A DNA stretch of 64,000 nucleotides from assembly GCF_001746415.1 (NCBI RefSeq), contig NZ_MEHJ01000001.1:7818501-7882500 (forward strand), written 5' to 3'. The notes under the pieces were generated by a model. The model was not told the DNA's origin and searched no databases. It saw only the letters and a list, made by a program, of their open reading frames with translations. Position numbers and translations under genes: made by a program. This DNA comes from Streptomyces agglomeratus. GTDB lineage: Bacteria; Actinomycetota; Actinomycetes; Streptomycetales; Streptomycetaceae. Below are positions 8,138 through 16,948 of the stretch, one piece after another. The number at the start of each line of letters is the position of its first letter. Within the stretch, counting starts at the first letter, position 1.

Positions 8138-9412
8138 TCACGGGCTGGTGGGTGTGTGATGTGTGTGTCGTGCGAGGCGGCGGGTCATGAGGATGATCAT
8201 TGACCGCGCCGCGCTGCGCAGGGATGCGGTCACCAGGCGGGCTCCGGCCTCGGCGGCCAGGAAGCACAGCGAGGTGGAGTCTATGCCGCCGGAGAGATCC
8301 GCTCCCAGGACCTGCCCCGGCCGCACCCGCAGCGACACCGCTTCACGCAGTGCCTCACGCAGGACCGGTGCGCCCTCGGCGAGGGAGAGCTGCGGCGAGG
8401 CCGCGTGCCACCACACCTTCGTGCGGTGGCTACCGTCTCGTTCCAGGAGCAGCGCCCGGCCCGGTGCGACGGCGTGCACCCCGCGCCACATCGCACCGCC
8501 GGCCAAGGGAGGGGGCGGGGGGTCGGTGGTGAGGATGCGGGCGGCGAGCTGAGCGGGGTCCACCACCGCCTGGGTGAGCCAGGCCAGCGTGCGGGCGCGG
8601 TCCGCACACACCGTCACCCCCTCAACCGTTGCCCGGTACAGGCGGCGCGAACCGAAGGCGCCGCCCCGCAGGTAGCTGCGTCCGTCGACGGACGCGAGCA
8701 GATGGAAGCTGCCGGCAGTGCCCCGCACCGCTGTCTCGACATCCCACAGATCGCGCAGCCCTTCACGCGAACGCCCAGATCCTGCGCGGTGAGCGAACAC
8801 CGCCCGGCCACCGCCAGCAGCGACGACCCGGCCGACGCGAACGCCCAGGTCCAGCGCCTGGATCTGCGACTTCTCATCCACGCACAGCACCAGGGCCTTC
8901 TCCGGCGGGTCGAGGTAGAGGCCGACGACGTCGCGGACCTTGTCGATGAAGAACGGGTCGGTCGACAGCTTGAATGTCTGCGAACGGTGGGGCGCCAGCG
9001 CGAACGCCCGCCAGATCCTTGAGACTGTCGACTGCGACATGCCCGTCGCTGCCGCCATCGACCTCGTCGACCAGTGTGTTGCGTTCTTCGGTGTCTCCTC
9101 AAGCGTCCTGATGATCACCCGTTCCACGTCCGCGTCGGTGATCTTCCGCGGGACATCCGGCCTGGGCTCATCACACAGTTCGTCCAGGCCGTTCTCGAGG
9201 AAGCGCCGCCGCCAGGTGCGGACCGTGTCCGGAGCGATCCGCAGCCGGCGGGACACCTCCATGATCGAGTGGCCGTCCGCACACTCCAACACGATTCGCG
9301 ACCGCTGAGCCAACGCTTGAGCGGTCGTACGCCGACGCACCCAGCCCTCCAACACAACCCGTTGGGCATCAGTCACTGACAACGGCGGAATCTTCGGACC
9401 AGGACGACTCAT
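8138..9412 (-). pseudogene. Chimeric reading frame: IS630 transposase N-terminus fused to lasso-peptide cyclase fragment
   Basis: One uninterrupted 424-codon frame. Residues 1 to about 190 are the helix-turn-helix and first catalytic region of an IS630 transposase, ending at VDEKSQIQALD just after the first catalytic Asp. Residues from about 195 resemble the asparagine-synthetase-like cyclase that closes the macrolactam of lasso peptides: SFHLLASVDG, then a tryptophan-rich WWHAASP region, then the PP-loop SGGIDSTS that binds ATP. The cyclase has lost both its N-terminus and everything C-terminal of the ATP motif, ending in low-complexity sequence. No lasso precursor, B1 or B2 protein is visible. 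I read this as an IS630-mediated fusion that destroyed a lasso cluster. Expression as a real fusion protein is improbable but untested. Confidence 0.72.
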
Positions 9413-9431
9413 ACCGAAACTAACGACAAAC

Positions 9432-9449
9432 CTCTGGCGCAGGACACTA
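9432..9449. repeat. IS630 terminal inverted repeat
   Basis: The minus strand reads CTAGTGTCCTGCGCCAGA, identical to the left end of the complete IS630 copy at 35468. The terminal TA is the IS630 target dinucleotide and also supplies the TAG stop codon of the regulator gene to the right. Confidence 0.75.
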
Positions 9450-11237
9450 GGTGAGACTCGACGGGACGATCCCGTAACGGCGCATCTTGCGGTACATGGT
9501 GGCGCGGGAGATGCCGAGATCCTGTGCGGTGCGCTGGACGTTGGAGTTGCGGTCCATCAGCCCGCGCAGAATGGCATCCCGTTCCAGCGCTTCGATGGTG
9601 GTCAGGACCTTGTGGGACGACACCCGGCATTCCGGCGGGAGATTTTCCACTTGGATGATCCCGCCGGCAGGACGCCGTGCGAGGCCACGGATCACCGACT
9701 CGAGCTGGCGGACGTTCTCCGGCCAGGGGCAGCGCTGCAGCATCGTAAGCGCATCCGGGGAGCAGCTGCTCTCTCCGCTCGGGCGGTACTTGAGCAGGAA
9801 GAACCGGGCCAAGTGCTCGATGTCTCCATAGCGATGGCGGAGGGGCGGCAGCTCCACGGAGGTGCCGCACAGAAGGTCGAGCTCCTGATTGGTGGTAACC
9901 ATGGACGGTTGGCTGGCGATGACCAGTTGCCCGGTGGCGGCCTTGTCGGAGTGCGCCAGGAGGCTTGTGAGCTGTCGGCGCAGGTGATCGCCCAGCAGGT
10001 GGACGTCGCGCAGCACGACCACCGTCGACGGTTGGGCGCACAGTTCGCGGACGTCGCGCAGCCAGTGCTCGGTGGCGTGCGGTGACTCCGACAGCGGCGC
10101 TTCCACCATCTCGAGCCGGCGCCCGTCGCCGTGGGCCCGGTGGATGGCATGGACCAGCGTCCGCTTGCCTACACCGGCTTCTCCCACGAGATGTAGCCAG
10201 GATCCGGCGCGAAACGCCGCCTCGGTTTCGGCAACCGCGCGCAGCCATTGCGGGGAGGAGCCCACCAGCCCCAGGCCCGATCGTGTGGGAGCGGCGCCGG
10301 CGGAAACGGCCGGGGCGGGCTGGGGGCGTCCGATGACCCGGACTCGGAAGATGGCGCCCGCGTCGCTGTTTTCGCGCCGGCTACGGCTGACCCGGAGTTC
10401 GGCGACTCGTCCGGAGGGGAGGGCGATACTCCGTGTCCCTTCGAACCGGGGATCGTCGGCGATCTCACGTGCGTGGTCCAGCAGCGCGTGGTGATCCGCC
10501 CCTGTCACGGCTGATCTCAACTGCTCGTTCATCATGACGCCCTCACGATTGAGGGCCAGGACAGCTCCGGGGCGCACCGAGGAGCACGCGTCCATGTAGT
10601 CCTGGAAGAGGGCCCGCTCCCGTCGCGAGCTGATCGCGGCGATCTCGCTTTCGATCTGGCCCGCGACAGAGCGGGCCAAGGCCATGAGCATGCCGGCGGA
10701 ACCCTGACGGACCGTGGTCAGGTTGAAGGCTCCCAGCAGTGTGCGCCGAACGGGGTGCAGGATCGGCACGGCCGCGCAGTGGAAGTCCCGCAGTTCCTCG
10801 ACGTAGTGCTGGCTTCCGGCGATCATGACCGGTCGGCCGCTGGCCAACGCGGTGCCGATGCCGTTGGTGCCCACATAGCGCTCGGCGAACACGTGGCCCG
10901 GAGCCAGTTGCACTCGGTTGAGCCGCGTCGTAAGACCCTCGTGGGAGACCGTGCGGGACAGCACCACGCCGTTCCGGTCGGTGATCATCGTGGACACCGG
11001 ATCGTCGGCAAGCTGCTCGTGCAGCCTGGTCACGATCGGTAGTGCCGCCCTGGCGAGCGGGCTGTCCACATTGGGGTTCTCGAGGTACGGAGCGTCGATG
11101 CAGCCCGGCTTCACCGCGTACTCGATCGAGCGCTGCCACGAGGCGACCACGAGCGGGCGGGCGCTCGGATCCTTGGTGACTTCCAGGTAGAGCTCTCTGG
11201 CTGCTGTCAGCGAGCTGCCAGGTTGGCGTCGGGGCAT
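9447..11237 (-). CDS. GAF-AAA-Fis transcriptional activator lacking the sigma54 loop
   Basis: A 596-residue regulator of the AcoR/MimR architecture. Residues ~20-330 hold a GAF-like sensor with the conserved GTNGIGTAL segment. A P-loop AAA domain follows, with GEAGVGKRTL (around 350) and ENVRQLE, and the C-terminus is a Fis-type helix-turn-helix (SRATMYRKMRRYGI). The stretch between Walker A and Walker B is shortened, and the GAFTGA loop that contacts sigma54 is absent. That fits actinobacteria, which lack sigma54. It is divergent from the alcohol dehydrogenase/ABC operon and is probably its activator. Its last codons abut an IS630 end, which supplies the TAG stop, so the natural C-terminus may have been trimmed by a few residues. 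Confidence 0.8.
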   Translation of the reverse strand: MPRRQPGSSLTAARELYLEVTKDPSARPLVVASWQRSIEYAVKPGCIDAPYLENPNVDSPLARAALPIVTRLHEQLADDPVSTMITDRNGVVLSRTVSHEGLTTRLNRVQLAPGHVFAERYVGTNGIGTALASGRPVMIAGSQHYVEELRDFHCAAVPILHPVRRTLLGAFNLTTVRQGSAGMLMALARSVAGQIESEIAAISSRRERALFQDYMDACSSVRPGAVLALNREGVMMNEQLRSAVTGADHHALLDHAREIADDPRFEGTRSIALPSGRVAELRVSRSRRENSDAGAIFRVRVIGRPQPAPAVSAGAAPTRSGLGLVGSSPQWLRAVAETEAAFRAGSWLHLVGEAGVGKRTLVHAIHRAHGDGRRLEMVEAPLSESPHATEHWLRDVRELCAQPSTVVVLRDVHLLGDHLRRQLTSLLAHSDKAATGQLVIASQPSMVTTNQELDLLCGTSVELPPLRHRYGDIEHLARFFLLKYRPSGESSCSPDALTMLQRCPWPENVRQLESVIRGLARRPAGGIIQVENLPPECRVSSHKVLTTIEALERDAILRGLMDRNSNVQRTAQDLGISRATMYRKMRRYGIVPSSLT

Positions 11238-11322
11238 TTAACACTTCCGTATCAGGCGCGTCATCCCTCGGTGGAGTGATTGGAACAGCTCAATGACGCC
11301 GCGCCTATGGCGTGTATCACAT

Positions 11323-11355
11323 TGAGACATCGGCGGACCGCTTCTGAGACATCGG
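11323..11355. promoter_or_regulatory. Direct repeat, probable activator binding sites
   Basis: TGAGACATCGG occurs at 11323-11333 and again at 11345-11355, a 22-bp period that places both on one DNA face. TGAGACA half-sites are typical upstream activator sequences for AcoR-like regulators. The repeat lies in the divergent regulator/dehydrogenase spacer, 60-90 bp before the dehydrogenase ATG. Confidence 0.5.
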
Positions 11356-11415
11356 TCTGCGAGCGGCGGACGGTGTAATCGGCGCACCACACACCCGCCA
11401 TTCGCAGGGAGCGCC

Positions 11416-12441
11416 ATGAAAGCCGTGCAGGTCATCGAGTACGACGAGCCGCCCGCGCTCGTGGATGTGCCGGACCCGCAAATCACCGGTCCGCTGGATG
11501 TGATCGTGAAAGTGGGAGGCGCGGGGGTCTGCCGCACCGATCTCCACATTCTCGAAGGACAGTGGGCCGCCAAGAGCGGGGTTGTCCTGCCGTACACCAT
11601 CGGCCATGAGAACGCCGGCTGGGTACAGGAGGTGGGGCAGGCCGTCACCCACGTCAAGGTCGGCGACCCGGTCATCCTGCACCCGCTCGTGACCTGTGGC
11701 CTGTGCCGCGCCTGCAGGGCCGGCGATGACGTGCACTGTATGAACTCGGCTTTCCCGGGGATCGACACCGACGGGGGCTATGCCGAGTACCTCAAGACGA
11801 CCGCCCGCTCGGTCGTGGCACTCGACCCCTCCCTGGAGCCGGCCTCGGTGGCGGCTCTGGCCGATGCCGGGCTCACGGCGTACCACGCTGTCGCCAAGGC
11901 GGCGCGGACCCTGCGACCGGGTGACCGGGCAGTGGTGATCGGCGCCGGAGGTCTCGGGCACATCGGTATTCAAGTGCTCCGGGCTCTTTCTCCGGTCGAG
12001 ATCATCGTGATCGACCGGAGCGCGGATGCCCTCGCCCTCGCCGAGGAGCTGGGTGCCGAACACACGCTGGCCGCGGACGGCACCGAGACCGAGCGCGTCC
12101 TGGAACTCACCGGAGGGCACGGGGCGGAGGCGGTTCTGGACTTCGTGGGCGAGGGGGGCGCCGTCGAGACGGGCATGGCCTGCCTGCGGCGTAACGGCGA
12201 CTACTACGTCATTGGTTACGGCGGTCGGCTCGACATTCCGACGATCGACGTCATCTCCACCGAGATCAACTTCATCGGCAACCTTGTGGGGTCCTACAAC
12301 GACCTCTCCGAGCTGATGGTGCTGGCAGCCCGGGGCAAGGTCGGCCTGCACACCCAGCGGTACCCCCTGGCCTCCTTCCAGGAGGCCCTCGACAACTTGT
12401 CCGCCGGTGCCGTACGCGGCAGAGCAATCTTGATCCCCTGA
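11416..12441 (+). CDS. Zinc-dependent NAD(P) alcohol dehydrogenase
   Basis: A 341-residue medium-chain dehydrogenase. The catalytic zinc ligands are Cys39 and the GHEN segment (His64-Glu65). The structural zinc cysteines 94, 97, 100 and 108 are in CGLCRACRAGDDVHC, and the Rossmann loop is GAGGLG (176-181). It oxidises an alcohol or polyol to a carbonyl. It is the first gene after the putative activator sites and is followed 19 bp later by the ABC binding protein, so substrate uptake and first oxidation are probably co-regulated. The start has GGGAGCGCC upstream. Its exact substrate is unknown. A polyol is inferred from the glycerol-type importer next to it. Confidence 0.85.
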   Translation: MKAVQVIEYDEPPALVDVPDPQITGPLDVIVKVGGAGVCRTDLHILEGQWAAKSGVVLPYTIGHENAGWVQEVGQAVTHVKVGDPVILHPLVTCGLCRACRAGDDVHCMNSAFPGIDTDGGYAEYLKTTARSVVALDPSLEPASVAALADAGLTAYHAVAKAARTLRPGDRAVVIGAGGLGHIGIQVLRALSPVEIIVIDRSADALALAEELGAEHTLAADGTETERVLELTGGHGAEAVLDFVGEGGAVETGMACLRRNGDYYVIGYGGRLDIPTIDVISTEINFIGNLVGSYNDLSELMVLAARGKVGLHTQRYPLASFQEALDNLSAGAVRGRAILIP

Positions 12442-12460
12442 CGGCCGAAGGAGCACTCCC

Positions 12461-14059
12461 ATGCGTAACAGTTCGTACAAGGGCGTGGTCGCCGCCGCGG
12501 CCGTAGTGGCCCTCACCGCCACTGCCTGCACCGGTCAGAACCCGGTGGAGAACAAGCCCGACAAGCCCGGGCTCTTCAAGCCGGGCTCGCAGATCAGCTA
12601 CAGCAAGTACGGCCCCGACTATCCGGCGACGAAAGTCAAGGACGTCCCGGGCCCGTGCAGCTACGAGTCGATCAGCCGTAAGGACTACTCCGGACAGACG
12701 CTGAAGATCATCAGCCACGCCGTCCCCGTCATCGGCGAGCCGACCAAGCTTCATGCCAGGCAGTTCGAGGAGATCACCGGGGCGAAGGTGCAGGTGATCA
12801 ACGTCCCCTTCGGGGAGCTGCACCAGAAGATCCTCACACCCCTGCAAGCAGGCCAGTCGGCGTACGACGTCATGTTCTACCCCTCCCTGTGGGTCGGCGA
12901 CATGGCCCCTCATCTGGCCCCGGTGCCGAAGAAGTATCTGGACACTCCCGCCATGAAGGACGTCACCAAGGCCTACATGGACGTGGCGACCTGGGATGGG
13001 AAGGTCGTGCAATACCCCGTGGACGGTGACCGGCACTACCTCAAGGTCCGGACGGATGTCCTTGAGGACCCGAAGCGGCAGTCGGCGTACAAGGCGGCCA
13101 CGGGCAAGGAACTCCGGACTCCCAGGACGTGGGCGGAGTACCAGGAGGTCGCCGCGTTCTTCAGCGGCAAGGAGGTCGACGATGACGAGAAGCCAAACTT
13201 CGGCAGTGCCGAGGTGACCAAGCGGGACGACCTGACGTTCTCGGCGTTCATCAGCCGCGCGGCGCCGTATGCGAAGCACCCGGACGTCAAGGGTGGCCTC
13301 TTCTTCGACGTGGAGACCATGAAGCCGCTGATCAACACGCCCGGCTTCGTACGCGCCCTCGAAGACATGGTGAAGGCCAAGTCGACCTGGGCACCCGGCG
13401 GCGCCAACTTCGGTCTGGGCGACGAGATCTTCTCGTTCGGAGGCGGCCAGTCGCTGATGTCCTACTCGTGGGACGACGCCTTCATCCAGGCCCAGTCGCC
13501 GGACAGCCGGATACGCAACAAGGTCCTGGCGGCGCCGTTGCCGGGATCCGATGAGGTCTACAACCGCACCACGAAGGCGTGGGACAAGAAGCGGAACCAG
13601 GTTCCCTACTTCACCTGGGGATGGACTTCGGCGGTGGCCAAGGCCGCGCCCAACCAGGACATGGCCTTCGACTATCTGTGCTTCTTCAGCAACGAGGCCA
13701 ACACCGCTCTTGACCTGACCATCGGCCGTTTCGGTGTCAACCCTTACCGCAACGCCCACTTCGACGCGGCGTTCTGGGAGAAGCAGGGCTGGGACAAGGA
13801 CGTCGCTGAGTCGTACGTCCGGACACTCTCCGGCATGGAGAAGAGCCCCAACCGCGTCTTCGACCTGCGCGTACCGGGTGTCAACGGGTACATGTCCGCG
13901 CTGGCCAACGGCGTCGCCGCGGCTCTGGCGGACGAGAAGGCTCCGCAGCGCGCGCTGGACGACGTGGCCAGGGAATGGAACAAGATCACCGAACAGATCG
14001 GCAAGGACAAGGTCCGCAGCGCCTATCGAAACGTGGTCGCGCTCGAGGACAACTCCTGA
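12461..14059 (+). CDS. ABC transporter extracellular solute-binding lipoprotein (GlpV-like)
   Basis: A 532-residue family 1 carbohydrate-type binding protein. The N-terminus has a signal peptide with a lipobox ending at Cys23 (LTATAC). The protein is rich in aromatic residues in the ligand lobe, including a WTSAVAK segment typical of the family. It delivers substrate to the two permeases encoded immediately downstream. The paired ATPases resemble GlpS and GlpT of the rhizobial glycerol importer, so glycerol or a related polyol is a reasonable guess. RBS GAAGGAG precedes the ATG. An intergenic hairpin after the stop may lower downstream expression relative to this gene, as is common for binding-protein operons. 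Confidence 0.85.
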   Translation: MRNSSYKGVVAAAAVVALTATACTGQNPVENKPDKPGLFKPGSQISYSKYGPDYPATKVKDVPGPCSYESISRKDYSGQTLKIISHAVPVIGEPTKLHARQFEEITGAKVQVINVPFGELHQKILTPLQAGQSAYDVMFYPSLWVGDMAPHLAPVPKKYLDTPAMKDVTKAYMDVATWDGKVVQYPVDGDRHYLKVRTDVLEDPKRQSAYKAATGKELRTPRTWAEYQEVAAFFSGKEVDDDEKPNFGSAEVTKRDDLTFSAFISRAAPYAKHPDVKGGLFFDVETMKPLINTPGFVRALEDMVKAKSTWAPGGANFGLGDEIFSFGGGQSLMSYSWDDAFIQAQSPDSRIRNKVLAAPLPGSDEVYNRTTKAWDKKRNQVPYFTWGWTSAVAKAAPNQDMAFDYLCFFSNEANTALDLTIGRFGVNPYRNAHFDAAFWEKQGWDKDVAESYVRTLSGMEKSPNRVFDLRVPGVNGYMSALANGVAAALADEKAPQRALDDVAREWNKITEQIGKDKVRSAYRNVVALEDNS

Positions 14060-14084
14060 CCCGACCGCAGGGACGCCCCGGGGT

Positions 14085-14101
14085 GGCCGGCCTCGCCGGC
14101 C
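14085..14101 (+). terminator. GC-rich hairpin between binding-protein and permease genes
   Basis: GGCCGGC (14085-14091) and GCCGGCC (14095-14101) form a 7-bp stem with a 3-nt loop, flanked by C- and G-runs that can extend it. There is no T-tract. It could stabilise the upstream transcript or cause partial termination. Confidence 0.45.
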
Positions 14102-14141
14102 GGCCCCCCGGGGGCGCCCGCCCGCTTCCGTAAGGAGAACC

Positions 14142-15020
14142 ATGGAAGGCCTGCGCCGGCACAAGAGCATGTTCCTCCTCCCGGGACTGCTCACGCTCGC
14201 CCTCATCATCATCTTTCCGCTTTTGTTCACCATCCGTGTCAGCTTCTCCGGCTGGAACGTCAGCAGCCCTCAGATGGACTTCATCGGAGGCGCCAACTAC
14301 GCCACGATGCTTGACGACAGTCGCTTCTGGGCCTCGATCATGCGCCTCGCCCTGCTGGCAGGCGGCACCGTCCTGATTCAGTACGTCATCGGATTCGGGA
14401 TGGCCCTGCTCGTCTGGCGTGAGGCACGCGGCCGTCGTCTCTGGCGGGTGCTGTTTCTCGTCCCCATGATGACCACGCCCGTGGTGATGGCCGCCATCTG
14501 GCAGATGATCTTCCACGAGTCGCTGGGGCCCGTGAACGATCTGCTCGGGATGCTGGGCCTGACCAAGGTTCCCTGGCTCACCGAGTCCGGTCCAGCACTG
14601 GTCGCGCTGATGACCGTCGAGGTGTGGCAGTGGACGCCGTTCATGTTCCTGCTGTTGCTGGCGGGCCTGTTGAGCCTCCCCAAGGAACCGTTCATGGCCG
14701 CCGCGATCGACGGCGCCGACGCTTGGCGCACCTTCCGGAAAGTGACCTTCCCGCTCATGGCGCCAGTGTCGGTCGCGGCGATCATCATCCGGCTGATCGA
14801 GGCGTCCAAGCTCTCCGACAGCGTGTACGTGCTGACCTCCGGGGGTCCGGGCTCCTCCACCGAAACTCCGGGCTACTACCTCTACATCCAGGGGCTCAGG
14901 GATCAGCAGACCGGGTACAGCGGGGCGATGTCTCTGACGTATCTGGTCCTGATGATCGTCACGCTCACGATTGTCGCCGCTTTGCTCGCCAGGGCCTTCA
15001 AGCTGAAGGGGGACTCATGA
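14142..15020 (+). CDS. ABC transporter permease (MalF/UgpA type)
   Basis: A 292-residue integral membrane protein with six predicted hydrophobic spans, starting with FLLPGLLTLALIII. The cytoplasmic EAA coupling loop is visible as AAAIDGADAWRTFRKVTFPL around residue 190. It forms the channel with the next permease. The ATG follows TAAGGAGAACC. Its stop overlaps the next start (ATGA), so the two permeases are translationally coupled. Confidence 0.88.
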   Translation: MEGLRRHKSMFLLPGLLTLALIIIFPLLFTIRVSFSGWNVSSPQMDFIGGANYATMLDDSRFWASIMRLALLAGGTVLIQYVIGFGMALLVWREARGRRLWRVLFLVPMMTTPVVMAAIWQMIFHESLGPVNDLLGMLGLTKVPWLTESGPALVALMTVEVWQWTPFMFLLLLAGLLSLPKEPFMAAAIDGADAWRTFRKVTFPLMAPVSVAAIIIRLIEASKLSDSVYVLTSGGPGSSTETPGYYLYIQGLRDQQTGYSGAMSLTYLVLMIVTLTIVAALLARAFKLKGDS

Positions 15021-15862
15021 GGTCGCGCCTTTATCCCGTATTCAAATACACTGTGATCGCGCTTTGGGCCTGCTTCGTCGCGGGACCGTTCTTCTGGGCC
15101 ATGACGACCAGTTTCAAGGATGCCAACGGCGTCCAGGGTGGCGCCACTTACCTTCCATGGCTCCAGTACGAACCCACCGTCACCGGGTGGCGCAACATCT
15201 TCGGCGGGGCCGGTGGTGTCGACGTAATGCAGCCCTTCGTCAACAGCGCTGTCGTCACCATCGCCGCCTCGGCCATCAGCCTCGTCCTGGGATCCTTGGC
15301 CGCCTACGCGTTGTCCCGCTATCGCTTCAAGTTCGGCTTCATCAAGAACAGCGACATCGTCTTCTTTTTCGTGTCACAGCGGATCATGCCGCCTGTCGTC
15401 CTGGTGATCCCCTTCTTCTACCTCCTGCAGTGGACGGGCCTCCTTGACAGCATCCTGGGCCTGGTCATCGTGACGGTTGCCCTGCTGCTGCCGATCGCGG
15501 TCTGGGTGATGGTGGACTTCTTCAACGGCATCCCGCGTGAGATCGACGAGATGGCCATGCTCGACGGCTGCGGCCCGTTCCAGACCTTCGTACGTGCGAT
15601 CTTGCCGAACTCCCTGCCCGGGCTGACCGTGGCCGCGATGTTCTGTGTCGTATTCGGCTGGAACGACTTCTTCTTCGCCTTCAGGCTGACCTTCACCGAG
15701 GTCCAGACCCTGCCCCAGGCGGTCGTGGCCCTCAACTCGTCCATCCCGCCCTGGTGGACTCTGTCCGCCGCCGCCCTCTTCGGCGTGGCGCCGCTGATCC
15801 TTCTCGCGCTCCGGGTCGAGCGCTATCTGTCCAAAGGCAACCTCTCGGGAGCGGTCCGATGA
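15017..15862 (+). CDS. ABC transporter permease (MalG/UgpE type)
   Basis: A 281-residue polytopic membrane protein. The EAA loop is EIDEMAMLDGCGPFQTFVRA around residue 180, followed by a conserved hydrophobic span containing WNDFFFA. It is the second half of the heterodimeric channel. It overlaps by 4 bp with both the preceding permease and the following ATPase gene, so the complex is made as one translational unit. Confidence 0.88.
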   Translation: MRSRLYPVFKYTVIALWACFVAGPFFWAMTTSFKDANGVQGGATYLPWLQYEPTVTGWRNIFGGAGGVDVMQPFVNSAVVTIAASAISLVLGSLAAYALSRYRFKFGFIKNSDIVFFFVSQRIMPPVVLVIPFFYLLQWTGLLDSILGLVIVTVALLLPIAVWVMVDFFNGIPREIDEMAMLDGCGPFQTFVRAILPNSLPGLTVAAMFCVVFGWNDFFFAFRLTFTEVQTLPQAVVALNSSIPPWWTLSAAALFGVAPLILLALRVERYLSKGNLSGAVR

Positions 15863-16947
15863 ATCTGAGAGCCACTGATCTGTGCCTGACCGTCGACGGC
15901 GTAAACCATCTCAAGGAGGTGACGGCGACGTTTCTGCCGGGACGGCTCCACACCGTCATCGGCCGCACGATGGCGGGAAAGACGACACTGCTGCGGGCGC
16001 TGGCCGGTCTGCAAGGGGTGGACTCGGGCTCCCTGACCAGGGAGGGAGCCGACTTCCTGAAAACGCCGGTCTGGCGACGCGACACCGCCATGGTCTACCA
16101 GCAGTTCATCAACTACCCACATCTCAACGTGTTCGACAACGTCGCCTTCCCGCTGAGGCGGGCGGGACTGTCACGAGACGAGATTCAGCGGCGTGTCAGG
16201 AAGAGCCTGGCACGTGTTGGCCTGGCCGACTTCGAGCGGCGCAAGCCGTCTCAGCTCTCCGGCGGCCAACAGCAGCGAGTCGCGCTGGCTCGCGCTCTCG
16301 CCCGCGGCACGGGCATCCTCCTGCTCGACGAGCCGCTGGCAAATCTCGACTACAAGTTGCGTGAACAGCTGCGCGACGAGTTCAAGACCCTCTTCTCCGA
16401 CCAGGGCGACACCATAGTGATCTACACGACCACCGAACCCGCCGAGGCGATGTTGCTCGGTGACGTGGTGCTGGTCATGCACGAAGGACAGATTCTCCAG
16501 GCCGGCCCTCCGCATGAGGTCTTCGAACGCCCGGCGACGACGATAGTGGCGTCCATCATCAACGACCCGCCCATGAACATTTTCGCGGGCCGCATCGAGA
16601 GCGGTCAGGTCACGGTGGCCGGTTTCCAGGCCACGCACGGGTCCGCGCATCTCGCCGACCTGCCCGACGGTGCCTACCAGTTCGGCCTGCGTGCGACGGA
16701 CGTCAGCCTGGCGTCCGCCGGTGTCGACGGCGAGGTCACCTTCGTCGAGATCTCCGGGTCGGAGACCTTCGTTCACGCGGCCGTCGGCGAGACCCCGTTC
16801 GTCGTACAGATCCAAGGCATCCATGACGTCACTCTCGGCGACCTGGTGAAACTGCGCCTGCGCCCCGAGCGTTTGTTCGCCTTCGATGAGGAAGGGACGC
16901 TCGTGCGGACACCTTCCTACCATCTCGCTTCCGTGGAAGGGCGTTGA
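15859..16947 (+). CDS. ABC transporter ATP-binding protein, GlpS-like, degenerate H-loop
   Basis: A 362-residue nucleotide-binding subunit with a C-terminal regulatory beta domain. Walker A is GRTMAGKTT (35-43) and the signature LSGGQQQR is canonical. Walker B is LLLDEPLANLD. The switch His, normally in YVTHDQ, is replaced: the segment reads YTTTEPAEAM. The combination of GRTxAGKTT, VYQQFINYP and TTEPAEA is characteristic of GlpS from glycerol importers. Paired with the next ATPase it should give one intact and one degenerate ATP site. It overlaps the upstream permease by 4 bp. Confidence 0.85.
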   Translation: MNLRATDLCLTVDGVNHLKEVTATFLPGRLHTVIGRTMAGKTTLLRALAGLQGVDSGSLTREGADFLKTPVWRRDTAMVYQQFINYPHLNVFDNVAFPLRRAGLSRDEIQRRVRKSLARVGLADFERRKPSQLSGGQQQRVALARALARGTGILLLDEPLANLDYKLREQLRDEFKTLFSDQGDTIVIYTTTEPAEAMLLGDVVLVMHEGQILQAGPPHEVFERPATTIVASIINDPPMNIFAGRIESGQVTVAGFQATHGSAHLADLPDGAYQFGLRATDVSLASAGVDGEVTFVEISGSETFVHAAVGETPFVVQIQGIHDVTLGDLVKLRLRPERLFAFDEEGTLVRTPSYHLASVEGR

Positions 16948-16948
16948 T

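Noticed and set aside
11240..11415. Sigma54 (-12/-24) promoter for the dehydrogenase operon
   Set aside because: The spacer has no GG-N10-GC signal, and streptomycetes lack sigma54. The regulator also lacks GAFTGA.
12272..14233. 653-codon minus-strand frame opposite the binding-protein gene
   Set aside because: The plus-strand gene has lipobox, signal and family motifs. The minus frame has none.
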